The translations under genes and the position numbers were made by a program. Source: an uncultured Dysosmobacter sp. (GTDB lineage: Bacteria; Bacillota; Clostridia; Oscillospirales; Oscillospiraceae). From it: a DNA stretch of 55,882 bases. Below the pieces are notes generated by a model that was not told the origin of the DNA, searched no databases, and worked only from the letters and a program-made list of their open reading frames with translations. This document shows positions 25,655-34,802 of this stretch, one piece after another; the stretch's first letter is position 1, and each line of letters opens with the position of its first letter. Location of the stretch: NCBI GenBank assembly GCA_934563745.1, contig CAKTHE010000013.1:1-55882 (forward strand), in the 5' to 3' direction.

Positions 25655-26465
25655 GGCGAGACTGGATGTGCTGCTGGTCGAGCGGGGACTTCAGGAAAGC
25701 CGGCAAAAGGCGCAGGCCACGATTATGAGCGGACTGGTATTTGTGGATGACAAACGGGTCGACAAGCCCGGAACATCCGTTGCCTCCGACGCCCGGATCG
25801 AGATTCGCGGAAATACGCTGCGCTACGTCAGCCGCGGCGGCCTGAAGCTGGAAAAGGCCATGCAGACCTTTCCCATTGTGCTGGATGGAACCGTATGCGC
25901 GGACATCGGCGCCTCCACCGGCGGCTTTACGGACTGCATGCTGCAAAACGGAGCCAGTAAGGTCTACGCGGTCGATGTGGGCTACGGGCAGCTTGCCTGG
26001 AAGCTGCGCAGCGATGAGCGGGTCGTATGCATGGAACGTACCAACGCCCGGTATCTGACCCACGAGCAGGTCCCGGATAAGCTGGATTTTGCGTCCGTTG
26101 ACGTCAGCTTCATCTCCCTGCGCCTGATTCTTCCGGCCGTCTGCGGCCTTTTGAAGGACGGCGGCCATGTGGCGTGCCTGGTCAAGCCGCAGTTTGAAGC
26201 AGGGAAGGAGCTTGTCGGGAAGAAGGGCGTGGTCCGGGACCCGGCCGTACACCTGCAGGTCCTGGAAGCCTTTTTGAAAAATGCCAAGGATTCTGGCTTT
26301 ACAGTCCTTGGCGTGACGTATTCGCCCATTCGCGGCCCGGAAGGGAACATTGAATATCTGGGATATCTTCAAAAGGGAGAAGCCGCCCAGTCCTCCTTTG
26401 ACCTTGCGGCTTTGGTGGAAGAATCGCACGCTGTTTTGAAAGAACACGGAGGGGCCGCCACATGA
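25641..26465 (+). CDS. tlyA: TlyA-family rRNA methyltransferase (YqxC-like)
   Basis: A 274-residue protein with an N-terminal S4 RNA-binding domain (RLDVLLVERGLQESRQKAQ, GLVFVDDKRVDKPG) followed by an FtsJ-like SAM-dependent methyltransferase domain (ADIGASTGGFTDCML, DVGYGQLAW, DVSFISLRLI). TlyA in mycobacteria 2'-O-methylates cytidines in both rRNAs; the Firmicute homologue is usually named YqxC. The ATG at 25641 is inside the end of dxs, indicating coupled translation. It overlaps nadK by four bases. Confidence 0.93.
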   Translation: MSTNKARLDVLLVERGLQESRQKAQATIMSGLVFVDDKRVDKPGTSVASDARIEIRGNTLRYVSRGGLKLEKAMQTFPIVLDGTVCADIGASTGGFTDCMLQNGASKVYAVDVGYGQLAWKLRSDERVVCMERTNARYLTHEQVPDKLDFASVDVSFISLRLILPAVCGLLKDGGHVACLVKPQFEAGKELVGKKGVVRDPAVHLQVLEAFLKNAKDSGFTVLGVTYSPIRGPEGNIEYLGYLQKGEAAQSSFDLAALVEESHAVLKEHGGAAT

Positions 26466-27352
26466 AAAAAATCGTTCTTGCGCCGAACCCCAGCCGGGAC
26501 GTAGATATGAATACTACCCTCCGCGCCCAGGAGCTTTTGCGCGGGTGTGGGTTTAAAACGGTGATTTGTTCGCCGTTTCGGGATCTGAAGCAGGAGCTGT
26601 TTCCGGCCTTTTTTGCATTGAACCCGCGTCCGCTGCCCCAGGAGCTGCGCTCCGCAGATTTGCTGATTACCTTCGGCGGTGACGGGACGATCCTGCACCT
26701 GGCCAAGCTGGCAGCTTTGAATAAGGTGCCGGTTTTGGGTGTGAATATGGGCAGCCTGGGCTTCATTGCCGAGCTGGAGGCATCTGAGCTTGACCGGCTG
26801 CAGCTTCTGAAGGACTGGAAGTTTGAGACGGAAGAGCGCATGATGCTGGAAGTCTCCGTGCTGCGGGGCGGGAAGCGTGTTTACAGCAATCTGGGCCTTA
26901 ATGAGGCGGTGATCCGGGAGGGGCCCATTTCGCATGCCATTCATCTGCGGCTCTGCTCGGATGAACAGCACTTGGTGGACATCGCCGGCGACGGCGTGAT
27001 CGTGGCAACGCCGACCGGCTCCACGGCATACTCCCTCTCGGCCGGCGGCCCTGTGGTGGAGCCGGTGGCGCAGGTTATGGTGGTGTGCCCCATCTGCATG
27101 CATAATATGCGCTTTTCGTCCTATGTCCTGACGCCGGAGCATGCGCTGAGCGTGGAATTGGAGCGGAACGGCCGCAAACCGGTGCATCTTTTTGTGGATG
27201 AAAGCCGGGGCTTTGCGCTGCGCTCGGATGACAGGGTGCTGATTCGCCGTTCCCAGCACACCATGCGCCTGGTCCGGCTGTCTGAAAAGAGCTTTTGCGA
27301 AGTGTTCGCAAAGAAAATGCTGCCCGGAGGTGGAACAAGCTATGAAAAATGA
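26462..27352 (+). CDS. nadK: NAD kinase
   Basis: NadK phosphorylates NAD to NADP in the cytoplasm. The 296-residue protein carries GGDGT at residues 72-76, LNEAVIREG, and TPTGSTAYSLSAGGP, the three hallmark segments. The ATG at 26462 overlaps the tlyA stop. The gene order dxs-tlyA-nadK-argR-recN is the standard Firmicute arrangement. Confidence 0.96.
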   Translation: MKKIVLAPNPSRDVDMNTTLRAQELLRGCGFKTVICSPFRDLKQELFPAFFALNPRPLPQELRSADLLITFGGDGTILHLAKLAALNKVPVLGVNMGSLGFIAELEASELDRLQLLKDWKFETEERMMLEVSVLRGGKRVYSNLGLNEAVIREGPISHAIHLRLCSDEQHLVDIAGDGVIVATPTGSTAYSLSAGGPVVEPVAQVMVVCPICMHNMRFSSYVLTPEHALSVELERNGRKPVHLFVDESRGFALRSDDRVLIRRSQHTMRLVRLSEKSFCEVFAKKMLPGGGTSYEK

Positions 27353-27791
27353 CCGTCAAAGCAAGATCCTGGAGATTATCTCCGAAGAGAATATCGAGAC
27401 ACAGGAGCAGCTGCTGGAGCGTTTGCAGGCCCGGGGGATCAACAGCACCCAGGCGACGATCTCCAGGGATATCAAGCAGATGCATCTGATCAAGGAGCCG
27501 GTGGGGCACGGTGTTTATAAATATGCTGTTTCCGGAAACCGGACGCGCCTGAACTTTGCGGAGAAACTGCGGACGATTTTCCGGGCCAGCATCACCAGCA
27601 TCGAAAGCGCGCAGAACATTGTTGTGGTCAAGACCATGCCGGGGCTTGCATCGGCTGCCTGTGCGGCTTTGGACGACATGGAGATCAACTATATGCTGGG
27701 CAGTCTGGCGGGGGATGACACCGCTTTTTTGGTAATGAAGGACGCGGAATCCGCAGAGGTTTTCTGCCGTGAGATCCGTGATATGCTGTAA
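27342..27791 (+). CDS. argR: Arginine repressor
   Basis: ArgR (AhrC in Bacillus) represses arginine biosynthesis genes and activates catabolic ones when bound to arginine. The 149-residue protein has an N-terminal winged helix (RQSKILEIISEENIETQEQL, STQATISRDIKQMHLI) and a C-terminal hexamerisation and arginine-binding domain ending around GSLAGDDTAFLV. The ATG at 27342 follows GGAGG and lies inside the nadK end. An upstream in-frame GTG at 27330 overlaps that site and is not preferred. Confidence 0.95.
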   Translation: MKNDRQSKILEIISEENIETQEQLLERLQARGINSTQATISRDIKQMHLIKEPVGHGVYKYAVSGNRTRLNFAEKLRTIFRASITSIESAQNIVVVKTMPGLASAACAALDDMEINYMLGSLAGDDTAFLVMKDAESAEVFCREIRDML

Positions 27792-27827
27792 AATATAAAC
27801 ACTTTACAGATAAGATGGAGGGCCGAT

Positions 27828-29510
27828 ATGCTTCTGCTGCTTCATATCGAACAGGTCGCCGTGATCGAAACGGCGGACATTGAATTTCAGCCGGGCTTCA
27901 ACGTGCTGACCGGCGAGACCGGCGCCGGCAAATCCATTGTGATCGATGCGCTGGGGGCGGTCCTGGGCGGACGCACCTCCCGCGATCTGATCCGGACGGG
28001 GGCCAAGCGCGCCTTTGTCAGTGCGGAGTTTACGCAGGTGCCCGGCACACTGGCTGGGCTTGCGGCCAACGGGATCGGCCCGGATGAGGACGGAACGCTT
28101 CTTATCCAGCGGGAGATCGGCGCGGACGGGAAAAATATCTGCCGGGTCAACGGCCGGCCGGTGACGGTGACGCAGCTGCGGGAGATTGGCGCGGAGCTTT
28201 TGAACATCCACGGACAGCATGACGGACAGCAGCTGCTGGACGAACAGATGCACGGGCTGTATCTGGACCGTTTCGGCAGACTTCAGCCCCAGCTGGAGCA
28301 GTATCAGCAGGTGTATACAGCGCTTGCAGAGCTGGATGAGAAGCTGCGGACCCTGGAGATGGACGAGGCGGAGAAGGCCCGCCGGATCGATGCGCTGGAC
28401 TTTCAGATCCGGGAGCTGGAACAGGCGGAGCTTGTCCCGGGCGAGGAGGAAGAGCTTCAATCCAAGCGGAATCTTCTTCGCAATGCGGAGAAGTATCTCG
28501 CCTCTCTGGAGCAGGCGGACCTGTGCCTGAACGGCGACGATGAGCAGGCGGGGGCTGTGGCGTCCCTGCGCAGCGCACAGGAGGCACTGAACGGAATCAA
28601 GACCTTGGATGACGAGTTGATGGACCTCTTTAACCGTTTGGACCAGAGCGTCTGTGAAGTATATGACCTTGCGGAGATTGTCCGGGACCGGCGCGCGCAG
28701 TTTGAGTTTTCCCCGGAGGAGCTGGATGCGGTGGAAGCCCGCTGCGATCAGCTGCGCCGTCTGGAGCGCAAGTACGGCCCTTCAGTGGAGGAGATGCTTA
28801 CATATCTGGAGCGCTGCCGAAGCGAACGGAATGCAATGGAAACGGCGGAGGATCTGCACCGCCGGCTGGAAGCGAAGCGCGCCGCGGCCTATAAACAGGT
28901 GCTGGCACAGGGAGAGGTGCTGACCGGGGCCCGCAGGCAGGCGGCCCGGGAGCTGGAGGGGCGCATTTTGAAGGAGCTGCGGGATCTGGACATGCCCAAT
29001 GTCCGCTTTGCGATTCGGATCGAGCCGCAGGACCCGGCTGCAGACGGCTGCGACCAGATCCGCTTTTTGATGTCCGCTAATGCCGGCGAGGATCTTAAGC
29101 CCATTGCAAAGGTGGCATCCGGCGGTGAGCTGGCTCGGATCATGCTGGCGCTGAAGAATGTTCTGGCCGAGCAGGAGGCTATTGGAACCCTGGTATTCGA
29201 CGAGGTGGACACCGGGGTGTCCGGCCGGGCGGCGCAGAAGGTGGCGGAGAAGCTGGCTCAGGTCTCCCGGCATAAGCAGGTGCTTTGCGTGACGCATCTG
29301 CCGCAGCTGGCAGCCATGGCCGACACGCATTTTTCCGTATTTAAGCGGGAGCGGGACGGCCGGACCTTTACCGAGGTGCTTCCACTGGACCGGGATGCGC
29401 GAAAGCGGGAGCTGGCCCGGATTACCGGCGGAACCCAGGTGACGCGCGCCCTGCTGGAAAGCGCGGGCGAGCTGCTGGACGCGGCAGAGCGGTACCGTTC
29501 CGGATTGTGA
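27828..29510 (+). CDS. recN: DNA repair protein RecN
   Basis: RecN is an SMC-like ATPase that binds DNA ends early in double-strand break repair. The 560-residue protein has Walker A GETGAGKS at residues 29-36, a long coiled-coil middle part, a late signature ASGGELARIMLALK, Walker B LVFDEVDTGVSGRAA, and CVTHLPQLAAMAD. The ATG at 27828 follows GGAGGG. It ends the isoprenoid/argR series, and a new promoter follows. Confidence 0.96.
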   Translation: MLLLLHIEQVAVIETADIEFQPGFNVLTGETGAGKSIVIDALGAVLGGRTSRDLIRTGAKRAFVSAEFTQVPGTLAGLAANGIGPDEDGTLLIQREIGADGKNICRVNGRPVTVTQLREIGAELLNIHGQHDGQQLLDEQMHGLYLDRFGRLQPQLEQYQQVYTALAELDEKLRTLEMDEAEKARRIDALDFQIRELEQAELVPGEEEELQSKRNLLRNAEKYLASLEQADLCLNGDDEQAGAVASLRSAQEALNGIKTLDDELMDLFNRLDQSVCEVYDLAEIVRDRRAQFEFSPEELDAVEARCDQLRRLERKYGPSVEEMLTYLERCRSERNAMETAEDLHRRLEAKRAAAYKQVLAQGEVLTGARRQAARELEGRILKELRDLDMPNVRFAIRIEPQDPAADGCDQIRFLMSANAGEDLKPIAKVASGGELARIMLALKNVLAEQEAIGTLVFDEVDTGVSGRAAQKVAEKLAQVSRHKQVLCVTHLPQLAAMADTHFSVFKRERDGRTFTEVLPLDRDARKRELARITGGTQVTRALLESAGELLDAAERYRSGL

Positions 29511-29556
29511 CGCCGCAGAGGGGGCGGGCGGCCCGCTGAAGCGGAAAAGTTTTCTG

Positions 29557-29585
29557 TTGACATTCCGCCCGGGAACGGATACAAT
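29557..29585 (+). promoter_or_regulatory. Promoter of the T-box/transporter/tyrS unit
   Basis: A perfect TTGACA (29557-29562) is followed after exactly 17 bases by TACAAT (29580-29585). This is the best housekeeping promoter in the window; transcription should begin near 29592. Confidence 0.85.
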
Positions 29586-29591
29586 GACTCT

Positions 29592-29869
29592 TGCATATTT
29601 TGGTGAAGAAACGGAGAAGTACGCAGGTTTGCCGTTGCAAAGAGAGCTCCCGCTGGGGTGGAAGGGAGACAAGGGTTCCTGCCGAATACACCGTGGAGCC
29701 GGCAGCTGAACCGTCCTGGACGCAGTAGGCTTGCCCGGGTGCGCCCGATAACGCGCAGCCGTGTGATGGCACGGCGTGAGGCTGCCGGTCGTGAGGCCGG
29801 CGGCGCATCAGAGGTGGTACCGCGTAAAATCATACGCCCTCTGTCCGGAAGGACAGGGGGCGTGTTTTT
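29592..29869 (+). promoter_or_regulatory. Tyrosine-specific T-box leader with terminator
   Basis: The conserved T-box AGGTGGTACCGCG is at 29812-29824. Its TGGT can pair with the 3' end of an uncharged tRNA whose discriminator base is A, as in tRNA-Tyr. In stem I, AGTA (29618-29621) and the adjoining GCAGG face CCTGC and then GAA-TAC-A; the codon after GAA is TAC (29687-29689), which specifies tyrosine. The terminator is ACGCCCTCTGTCC paired with GGACAGGGGGCGT, then T5, ending at about 29869. Uncharged tRNA-Tyr should stabilise the antiterminator and switch on the genes downstream, which include tyrS. The specifier was read from motif position, not from a computed fold. Confidence 0.9.
29834..29869 (+). 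terminator. T-box regulated terminator
   Basis: A GC-rich stem with a CGGAA loop region, followed by GTGTTTTTA. The upstream T-box strand overlaps the antiterminator, the usual arrangement. Confidence 0.85.
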
Positions 29870-29898
29870 ATGCAGCGGAGAAAAGAGGCGCATTTTTT

Positions 29899-30786
29899 GT
29901 GAACAACCCTCTGGCGCCGCGGGAGAGAAGCGGTGTGATCCCGGTTTTTCTGGCGGCTGTTTTTTATAGTCTGGGCGGCCTGTGCATGAAGCTGATCCCC
30001 TGGAGCGGAATTGCTTTGAATAGCGGACGCAGCCTGCTGGCAGTGCTGCTGTATACCCTGTATTTTGTCTTGACCCGCCACAGGCCGCGCATGAACCGCT
30101 GGATCGCACTGGGGGCTCTGGCCGTCTGCGGGACCAATGTGCTTTTTGCCATTGCCAATAAGATGACCACGGCGGCCAATGCCATTGTTCTGCAGTACAC
30201 GGCCCCCATTTTTGTGATCGTTCTTTCGGCCCTGTTTTTGAAGAAACGGCCGGAGCGGATGGATGTGGCCGCCTGCATGCTGGTCTTTCTCGGGGTCGTC
30301 TGCTTTTTCGTGGAGGGCCTGGGCGGCGGAGATCTGGCCGGTGACACGGTTGCACTGATTTCGGGCGTTTGCTACGGTGGGGTATTTTTGCTGAATGATT
30401 TGCCTGACGGCAGCCCCATGGATTCGGTGTTCTGGGGCGGTGTTCTGGGGGCTTTGATCGGGCTGCCTTTCCTTCCGGGGCAGCCGGCTTTGGACGCGGT
30501 GGCCCGGATCAGCCTGGTGATCTTGGGCGTTTTCCAGATGGGAACGGCATTTATTCTCCTGACCGTGGGCCTGCGGACCACGCCGCCGGTGACGGCCAGC
30601 CTGATCACCGGGATTGAGCCGGTGCTGAATCCAATCCTGGTGGCGGTTTTTTACGGCGAGACAATGGGAACCCTGTCTTTGATCGGCGCGGCCATCGTGG
30701 TGGGGACCGTCGCGGTTTATAACGTACGGCTGGCGCGCCGGCCGCAGCCGGATAAAAGCGGGGAGAAGACTTCACAATCCTTATGA
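29899..30786 (+). CDS. EamA/DMT-family transporter under tyrosine T-box control
   Basis: A 295-residue membrane protein with about ten hydrophobic segments arranged as two EamA repeats (the first near residues 11-140, the second near 150-285), typical of drug/metabolite transporters. The GTG at 29899 is the start that precedes the first helix (VIPVFLAAVFYSLGGLCM); the ribosome binding site AGAGG is somewhat distant (about 11 bases). It lies between the T-box terminator and tyrS. Members of this superfamily move amino acids, their precursors or other small solutes, often outward. The regulation points to tyrosine or an aromatic precursor; the direction of transport cannot be read from the sequence. 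Confidence 0.85.
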   Translation: MNNPLAPRERSGVIPVFLAAVFYSLGGLCMKLIPWSGIALNSGRSLLAVLLYTLYFVLTRHRPRMNRWIALGALAVCGTNVLFAIANKMTTAANAIVLQYTAPIFVIVLSALFLKKRPERMDVAACMLVFLGVVCFFVEGLGGGDLAGDTVALISGVCYGGVFLLNDLPDGSPMDSVFWGGVLGALIGLPFLPGQPALDAVARISLVILGVFQMGTAFILLTVGLRTTPPVTASLITGIEPVLNPILVAVFYGETMGTLSLIGAAIVVGTVAVYNVRLARRPQPDKSGEKTSQSL

Positions 30787-30871
30787 GCAATTTGCTTTTG
30801 AGGCTCTGCAGAGGCGGGAAGATTTCAAAAAGAATTGAACGATATCAATAATCATAAAAGGAGAATGCGGT

Positions 30872-32098
30872 ATGAACTGTTATGAAGAACTCAAAGCGCG
30901 CGGCCTGATCGCTCAGGTCACGGACGAGGAGGAGATCCGGGAGCTGGTGAACAGCGGAAAAGCAATTTTCTATATCGGGTTTGACCCTACGGCCGATTCC
31001 CTGCATGTGGGGCACTTTATGGCGCTGTGCCTGATGAAGCGGCTGCAGATGGCCGGAAACCGGCCCATTGCGCTGATCGGCGGCGGCACCGGCTATATCG
31101 GCGATCCCTCCGGCCGGACGGACATGCGCTCGATGATGACGCCCGAGACCATTCAGCACAACTGCGATTGCTTCAAAAAGCAGATGGAGCGGTTCATTGA
31201 GTTTGGCGAGGGGAAGGCCATGATGCTCAACAACGCCGACTGGCTTTTGAAGCTGAACTATGTGGATCTGCTGCGGGAGGTGGGCGCCTGCTTCTCGGTC
31301 AATAATATGCTGCGCGCGGAATGCTATAAGCAGCGCATGGAGAAGGGCCTTTCGTTCCTGGAATTCAACTATATGATCATGCAGTCCTATGACTTTTACC
31401 ACATGTTCCAGACGGTGGGCTGCAACATGCAGTTCGGAGGCGACGACCAGTGGAGCAATATGCTGGGCGGCACTGAGCTGATCCGCAAAAAGCTGGGCAA
31501 GGACGCCTATGCCATGACGATCACGCTGCTTTTGAACTCCGAGGGCAAGAAGATGGGCAAGACTGCCAGCGGCGCCGTTTGGCTGGATCCCAACAAGACG
31601 ACGCCCTTTGATTTTTATCAGTACTGGCGCAATGTGGGCGATGCGGATGTCCTCAAATGCATCCGCATGCTGACCTTCCTGCCGCTGGAGCAGATCGATG
31701 CCATGGAAACCTGGGAGGGCAGCCAGCTCAATCAGGCCAAGGAGATCCTGGCGTATGAGCTGACGAAGCTGGTCCACGGCGAAGCCGAGGCTGAGAAGGC
31801 GCAGGAGGCGGCCCGGGCCCTGTTCGGCGGAAACGGGAACAGCGCTCATATGCCGGCCACGCAGCTGCCGGCTGCCCGCTTTACCGACGGTGCCATCGGC
31901 GTGATCGAGCTTTTGGTAGCCTGCGGGCTGTGTGCCTCCAACGGAGAGGCCCGCCGACTGATCCAGCAGGGCGGTGTGGCCGTGGATGACCAGAAGGTGA
32001 CAGCGCTGGATACGACCTTTGCCCAGGAGCGGTTTGCCGGCGACGGTCTGGTCATCAAGAAGGGCAAAAAGGTGTTCCACCGGGCCTATACGTGCTGA
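30872..32098 (+). CDS. tyrS: Tyrosine--tRNA ligase
   Basis: TyrRS charges tRNA-Tyr. The 408-residue class I synthetase has the HIGH-type motif HVGH at residues 45-48, the KMSKS-type motif KMGKT at 227-231, and a C-terminal S4 RNA-binding domain (LLVACGLCASNGEARRLIQQGG). The ATG at 30872 follows AAAGGAG. It is 85 bases after the EamA transporter; I find no convincing promoter or terminator in that gap, so the T-box upstream probably controls both genes. Confidence 0.96.
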   Translation: MNCYEELKARGLIAQVTDEEEIRELVNSGKAIFYIGFDPTADSLHVGHFMALCLMKRLQMAGNRPIALIGGGTGYIGDPSGRTDMRSMMTPETIQHNCDCFKKQMERFIEFGEGKAMMLNNADWLLKLNYVDLLREVGACFSVNNMLRAECYKQRMEKGLSFLEFNYMIMQSYDFYHMFQTVGCNMQFGGDDQWSNMLGGTELIRKKLGKDAYAMTITLLLNSEGKKMGKTASGAVWLDPNKTTPFDFYQYWRNVGDADVLKCIRMLTFLPLEQIDAMETWEGSQLNQAKEILAYELTKLVHGEAEAEKAQEAARALFGGNGNSAHMPATQLPAARFTDGAIGVIELLVACGLCASNGEARRLIQQGGVAVDDQKVTALDTTFAQERFAGDGLVIKKGKKVFHRAYTC

Positions 32099-32152
32099 AA
32101 AGAGCGCGGGGCAAAAACAAAGCAAATCTAAGCAAAGGATGAACGCGATTAT

Positions 32153-33778
32153 ATGATTACAGTTTCCGACGTCAGTCTCAATTTTACCGGACAGTCCCTG
32201 TTCAAGCATGTGGACCTGAAGTTCACCCCGGGCAACTGCTACGGGATCATCGGCGCCAACGGAGCGGGGAAGACGACATTCCTGCGCATCCTCTCCGGCG
32301 ATCTGGAGCCATCCAGCGGCGAGGTCATTATCCCGCCCACCGAGCGTATGAGCGTTTTGAAGCAGGACCACTTCCGGTATGATGCCTACACGGTCCTGGA
32401 TACCGTTATCATGGGCAACCAGCATCTGTACGATGTTATGAAGGAGAAGGACGCCCTGTACGAAAAAGAAGATTTTACCGAAGAGGACGGCTTGAAGGCC
32501 TCGGAGCTGGAGGCGGAATTTGCCGAGATGGACGGCTGGGAAGCGGAGTCCAACGTCAGCCGTCTGATCCAGGGCCTGGGGCTTTCCAACGATCTGCTGT
32601 ATGCCGAGATGAGCAGCCTGAGCGCCAAGGAAAAAGTGAAGGTCCTGCTGGCCCAGGCTCTGTTCGGAAAACCGGATATTATCCTGCTGGACGAGCCGAC
32701 CAACCATCTGGATCTGCAGGCGGTCGAGTGGCTGGAGGACTTTTTGATGGATTACGAAGGGCTGATCATCGTGGTCTCCCATGACCGGCACTTCCTGAAT
32801 ACCGTGTGCACCAACATTGTGGATGTGGACTACGGTCAGATCAAGATGTACGTGGGCAACTATGACTTCTGGTACCAGTCCAGCCAGATGGTGCAGAAGA
32901 TGATGCGGGACCAGAACAAGAAGAACGAAGAGAAGATCAAGGAGCTGCAAAGCTTCATTGAACGCTTCTCTGCCAACAAATCCAAGTCCAAGCAGGCCAC
33001 GGCCCGCCGCAAGCTGCTGGACAAGCTTTCCGTTGAGGAGATGCCGGCTTCCTCCCGCCGCTATCCCTTTGTCGGATTTACCATGGACCGGGAGTGCGGC
33101 AAAGAGATCCTGGCCGTTGAAAACCTTTCCAAAACGGTGGATGGCGTAAAGGTTCTGGATCACGTCTCCTTCCGGGTCAACCGGGGCGACAAGATCGCCT
33201 TTGTGGGCGAAAACGAGCTGGCCAAAACCACGCTCTTTAAAATCATCATGGGCGAGATGGAGCCGGATGAGGGTTCTTACAAATGGGGAACAACCATCAC
33301 GACCAGTTACTTCCCCCTGGACAACTCTGCGTTTTTCAACGACTGCGACCTGAATCTGGTGGACTGGCTGGGCCAGTTTACGCCCAACACGGCGGAGGCC
33401 AATACCGAGTCGTTCAAGCGCTCGTTCCTGGGGCGGATGCTGTTCTCCGGCGACGATGTATATAAGCCCGTCAAGGTTCTCTCCGGCGGAGAGAAGGTGC
33501 GCTGCATGCTCTCGCGCATGATGCTTTACGGATCAAACGTGCTGGTGCTGGATCAGCCCACGAACCATCTGGATCTGGAGTCGATCACGGCGGTGAATAA
33601 CGGCCTGATCGATTTCAAGGGCGTGATCCTGTTTGCCTCGCATGACCATGAGTTTGTGCAGACCATTGCCAACCGGATCATGGAATTTGTTCCCGGCGGT
33701 CTGATCGACAAAATGTGCACCTACGATGAGTATATTGAAGAGCAGCGTGAACAGATGCTGGCCCGAATGAACGGATAA
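32153..33778 (+). CDS. ABC-F family ATPase (YkpA/YbiT-like)
   Basis: A soluble protein of 541 residues with two ATP-binding domains and no membrane segment, the ABC-F type that acts on ribosomes (translation factors or antibiotic protection). Domain one: Walker A GANGAGKTT at 34-42, signature LSAKEK at 156-161, Walker B ILLDEPTNHL at 177-186. A charged linker (about 235-300) corresponds to the P-site tRNA interaction motif. Domain two: Walker A is the unusual GENELAKTT at 352-360, then LSGGEKVRC and VLDQPTNHLDLES. Note the signature differences: domain one has Ala-Lys instead of Gly-Gly, and domain two has Gln after the Walker B Asp. These look like subfamily traits. No resistance claim is justified. 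Confidence 0.88.
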   Translation: MITVSDVSLNFTGQSLFKHVDLKFTPGNCYGIIGANGAGKTTFLRILSGDLEPSSGEVIIPPTERMSVLKQDHFRYDAYTVLDTVIMGNQHLYDVMKEKDALYEKEDFTEEDGLKASELEAEFAEMDGWEAESNVSRLIQGLGLSNDLLYAEMSSLSAKEKVKVLLAQALFGKPDIILLDEPTNHLDLQAVEWLEDFLMDYEGLIIVVSHDRHFLNTVCTNIVDVDYGQIKMYVGNYDFWYQSSQMVQKMMRDQNKKNEEKIKELQSFIERFSANKSKSKQATARRKLLDKLSVEEMPASSRRYPFVGFTMDRECGKEILAVENLSKTVDGVKVLDHVSFRVNRGDKIAFVGENELAKTTLFKIIMGEMEPDEGSYKWGTTITTSYFPLDNSAFFNDCDLNLVDWLGQFTPNTAEANTESFKRSFLGRMLFSGDDVYKPVKVLSGGEKVRCMLSRMMLYGSNVLVLDQPTNHLDLESITAVNNGLIDFKGVILFASHDHEFVQTIANRIMEFVPGGLIDKMCTYDEYIEEQREQMLARMNG

Positions 33779-33786
33779 GATCCGAC

Positions 33787-33826
33787 AAAAAGCGCCGGCG
33801 CCCGATTCGGTCGGGTGCCGGCGCTT
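33787..33826 (-). terminator. Intrinsic terminator after dapA
   Basis: A 16-bp GC-rich stem (33790-33805 with 33811-33826, one mismatch) around a short loop. On the minus strand it is followed by TTTTT-like bases (33790-33786), so it ends dapA transcripts. On the plus strand there is no T-run, but it still faces the ABC-F gene end. Confidence 0.8.
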
Positions 33827-33835
33827 GACTATACC

Positions 33836-34744
33836 CTAAAAGGGCGAGGGATCGGCCGGATCCAAGGACCAGGCATCCAAGGCCCGGCGGATCTGAAGCA
33901 GGTGCTCGGCGGAAGGGGGACAGAGAGGGAGCCGCAGAGGCCCGACATCAAAGCCCATCAGCTCCAGCGCGGTTTTGACCGGGATCGGATTGACCTCGCA
34001 GAACAGGGCGTCGCACATGGGACGAAGCTGCAGCTGCAGGGCGCCGGCCTCCTGGAAGCGGTTTTCCAGACACAGCGCGGTCATTCTGTGCATTTCCCGG
34101 GGGACCAGGTTGGCAGCTACCGAGATCACGCCTACGCCGCCCAGCACACAGATCGGAACGGTTTCGTCGTCGTTCCCGGACCAGATGTAAAAATCGTCCG
34201 GACAGAGGAGTCGGGTCCGCTGGACCAGCTTCAGGTCGCCGGAGGCCTCCTTTACGCCGAGGATCTGCGGATGCTCGGAAAGAGCCGCATAAGTTTCCGC
34301 GGTGCAGGAAACGCCCGTGCGGGAGGGAACGTTGTAAAGGATCTGCGGAAGCGACACGGCATCGGCAACGGTGCGGAAGTGGCGGATCAGACCTTCCTGG
34401 GTCGCCTTGTTGTAATAGGGCGTCACCAAAAGAAGCGCATCCGCTCCGGCGGCCGCTGCATCCCGGGAGAGCGTCACGGCCGTTGCGGTGTTGTTGGAGC
34501 CGGTTCCGGCGATCACGGGGATCCGTCCGTCGATATAGCGCACGCAGAATTCAATGGTGCGCATGCGCTCGGAATAGGTCATGGTGGCGGCTTCACCGGT
34601 GGTCCCGCAGACGATGACGGCGTCCGTGCCGGCCAGAAGCTGGCGTTCCAGCAGCCGCCCCAGCGCGGGCAGATTTACGCTTCCGTCGGCAGAAAAGGGC
34701 GTAACGATTGCGGTTCCGGAGCCTGTAAAGATTGGCAGCTTCAC
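33836..34744 (-). CDS. dapA: 4-hydroxy-tetrahydrodipicolinate synthase
   Basis: DapA condenses aspartate semialdehyde with pyruvate, the branch step to diaminopimelate and lysine, needed for cell wall and for spore dipicolinate. The 302-residue protein shows GTAIVTPF near the N-terminus, GTTGEAATMTYSER, the catalytic tyrosine region ILYNVPSRTG, and the Schiff-base lysine in ILGVKEASGD. The GTG at 34744 follows AAGGAGG and is preferred over the longer frame. It lies downstream of asd on the minus strand with a hairpin between them. Confidence 0.94.
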   Translation of the reverse strand: MKLPIFTGSGTAIVTPFSADGSVNLPALGRLLERQLLAGTDAVIVCGTTGEAATMTYSERMRTIEFCVRYIDGRIPVIAGTGSNNTATAVTLSRDAAAAGADALLLVTPYYNKATQEGLIRHFRTVADAVSLPQILYNVPSRTGVSCTAETYAALSEHPQILGVKEASGDLKLVQRTRLLCPDDFYIWSGNDDETVPICVLGGVGVISVAANLVPREMHRMTALCLENRFQEAGALQLQLRPMCDALFCEVNPIPVKTALELMGFDVGPLRLPLCPPSAEHLLQIRRALDAWSLDPADPSPF

Positions 34745-34802
34745 AATAAAATCCTCCTTTTTCACAATACAAATGGCCGGCGCGTTCCGCCCGGCAGCGG
34801 CA

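Noticed and set aside
32153..33778. The ABC-F gene as an antibiotic resistance determinant
   Set aside because: It matches the widespread housekeeping YkpA/YbiT-like group and has no resistance-gene context or leader peptide.
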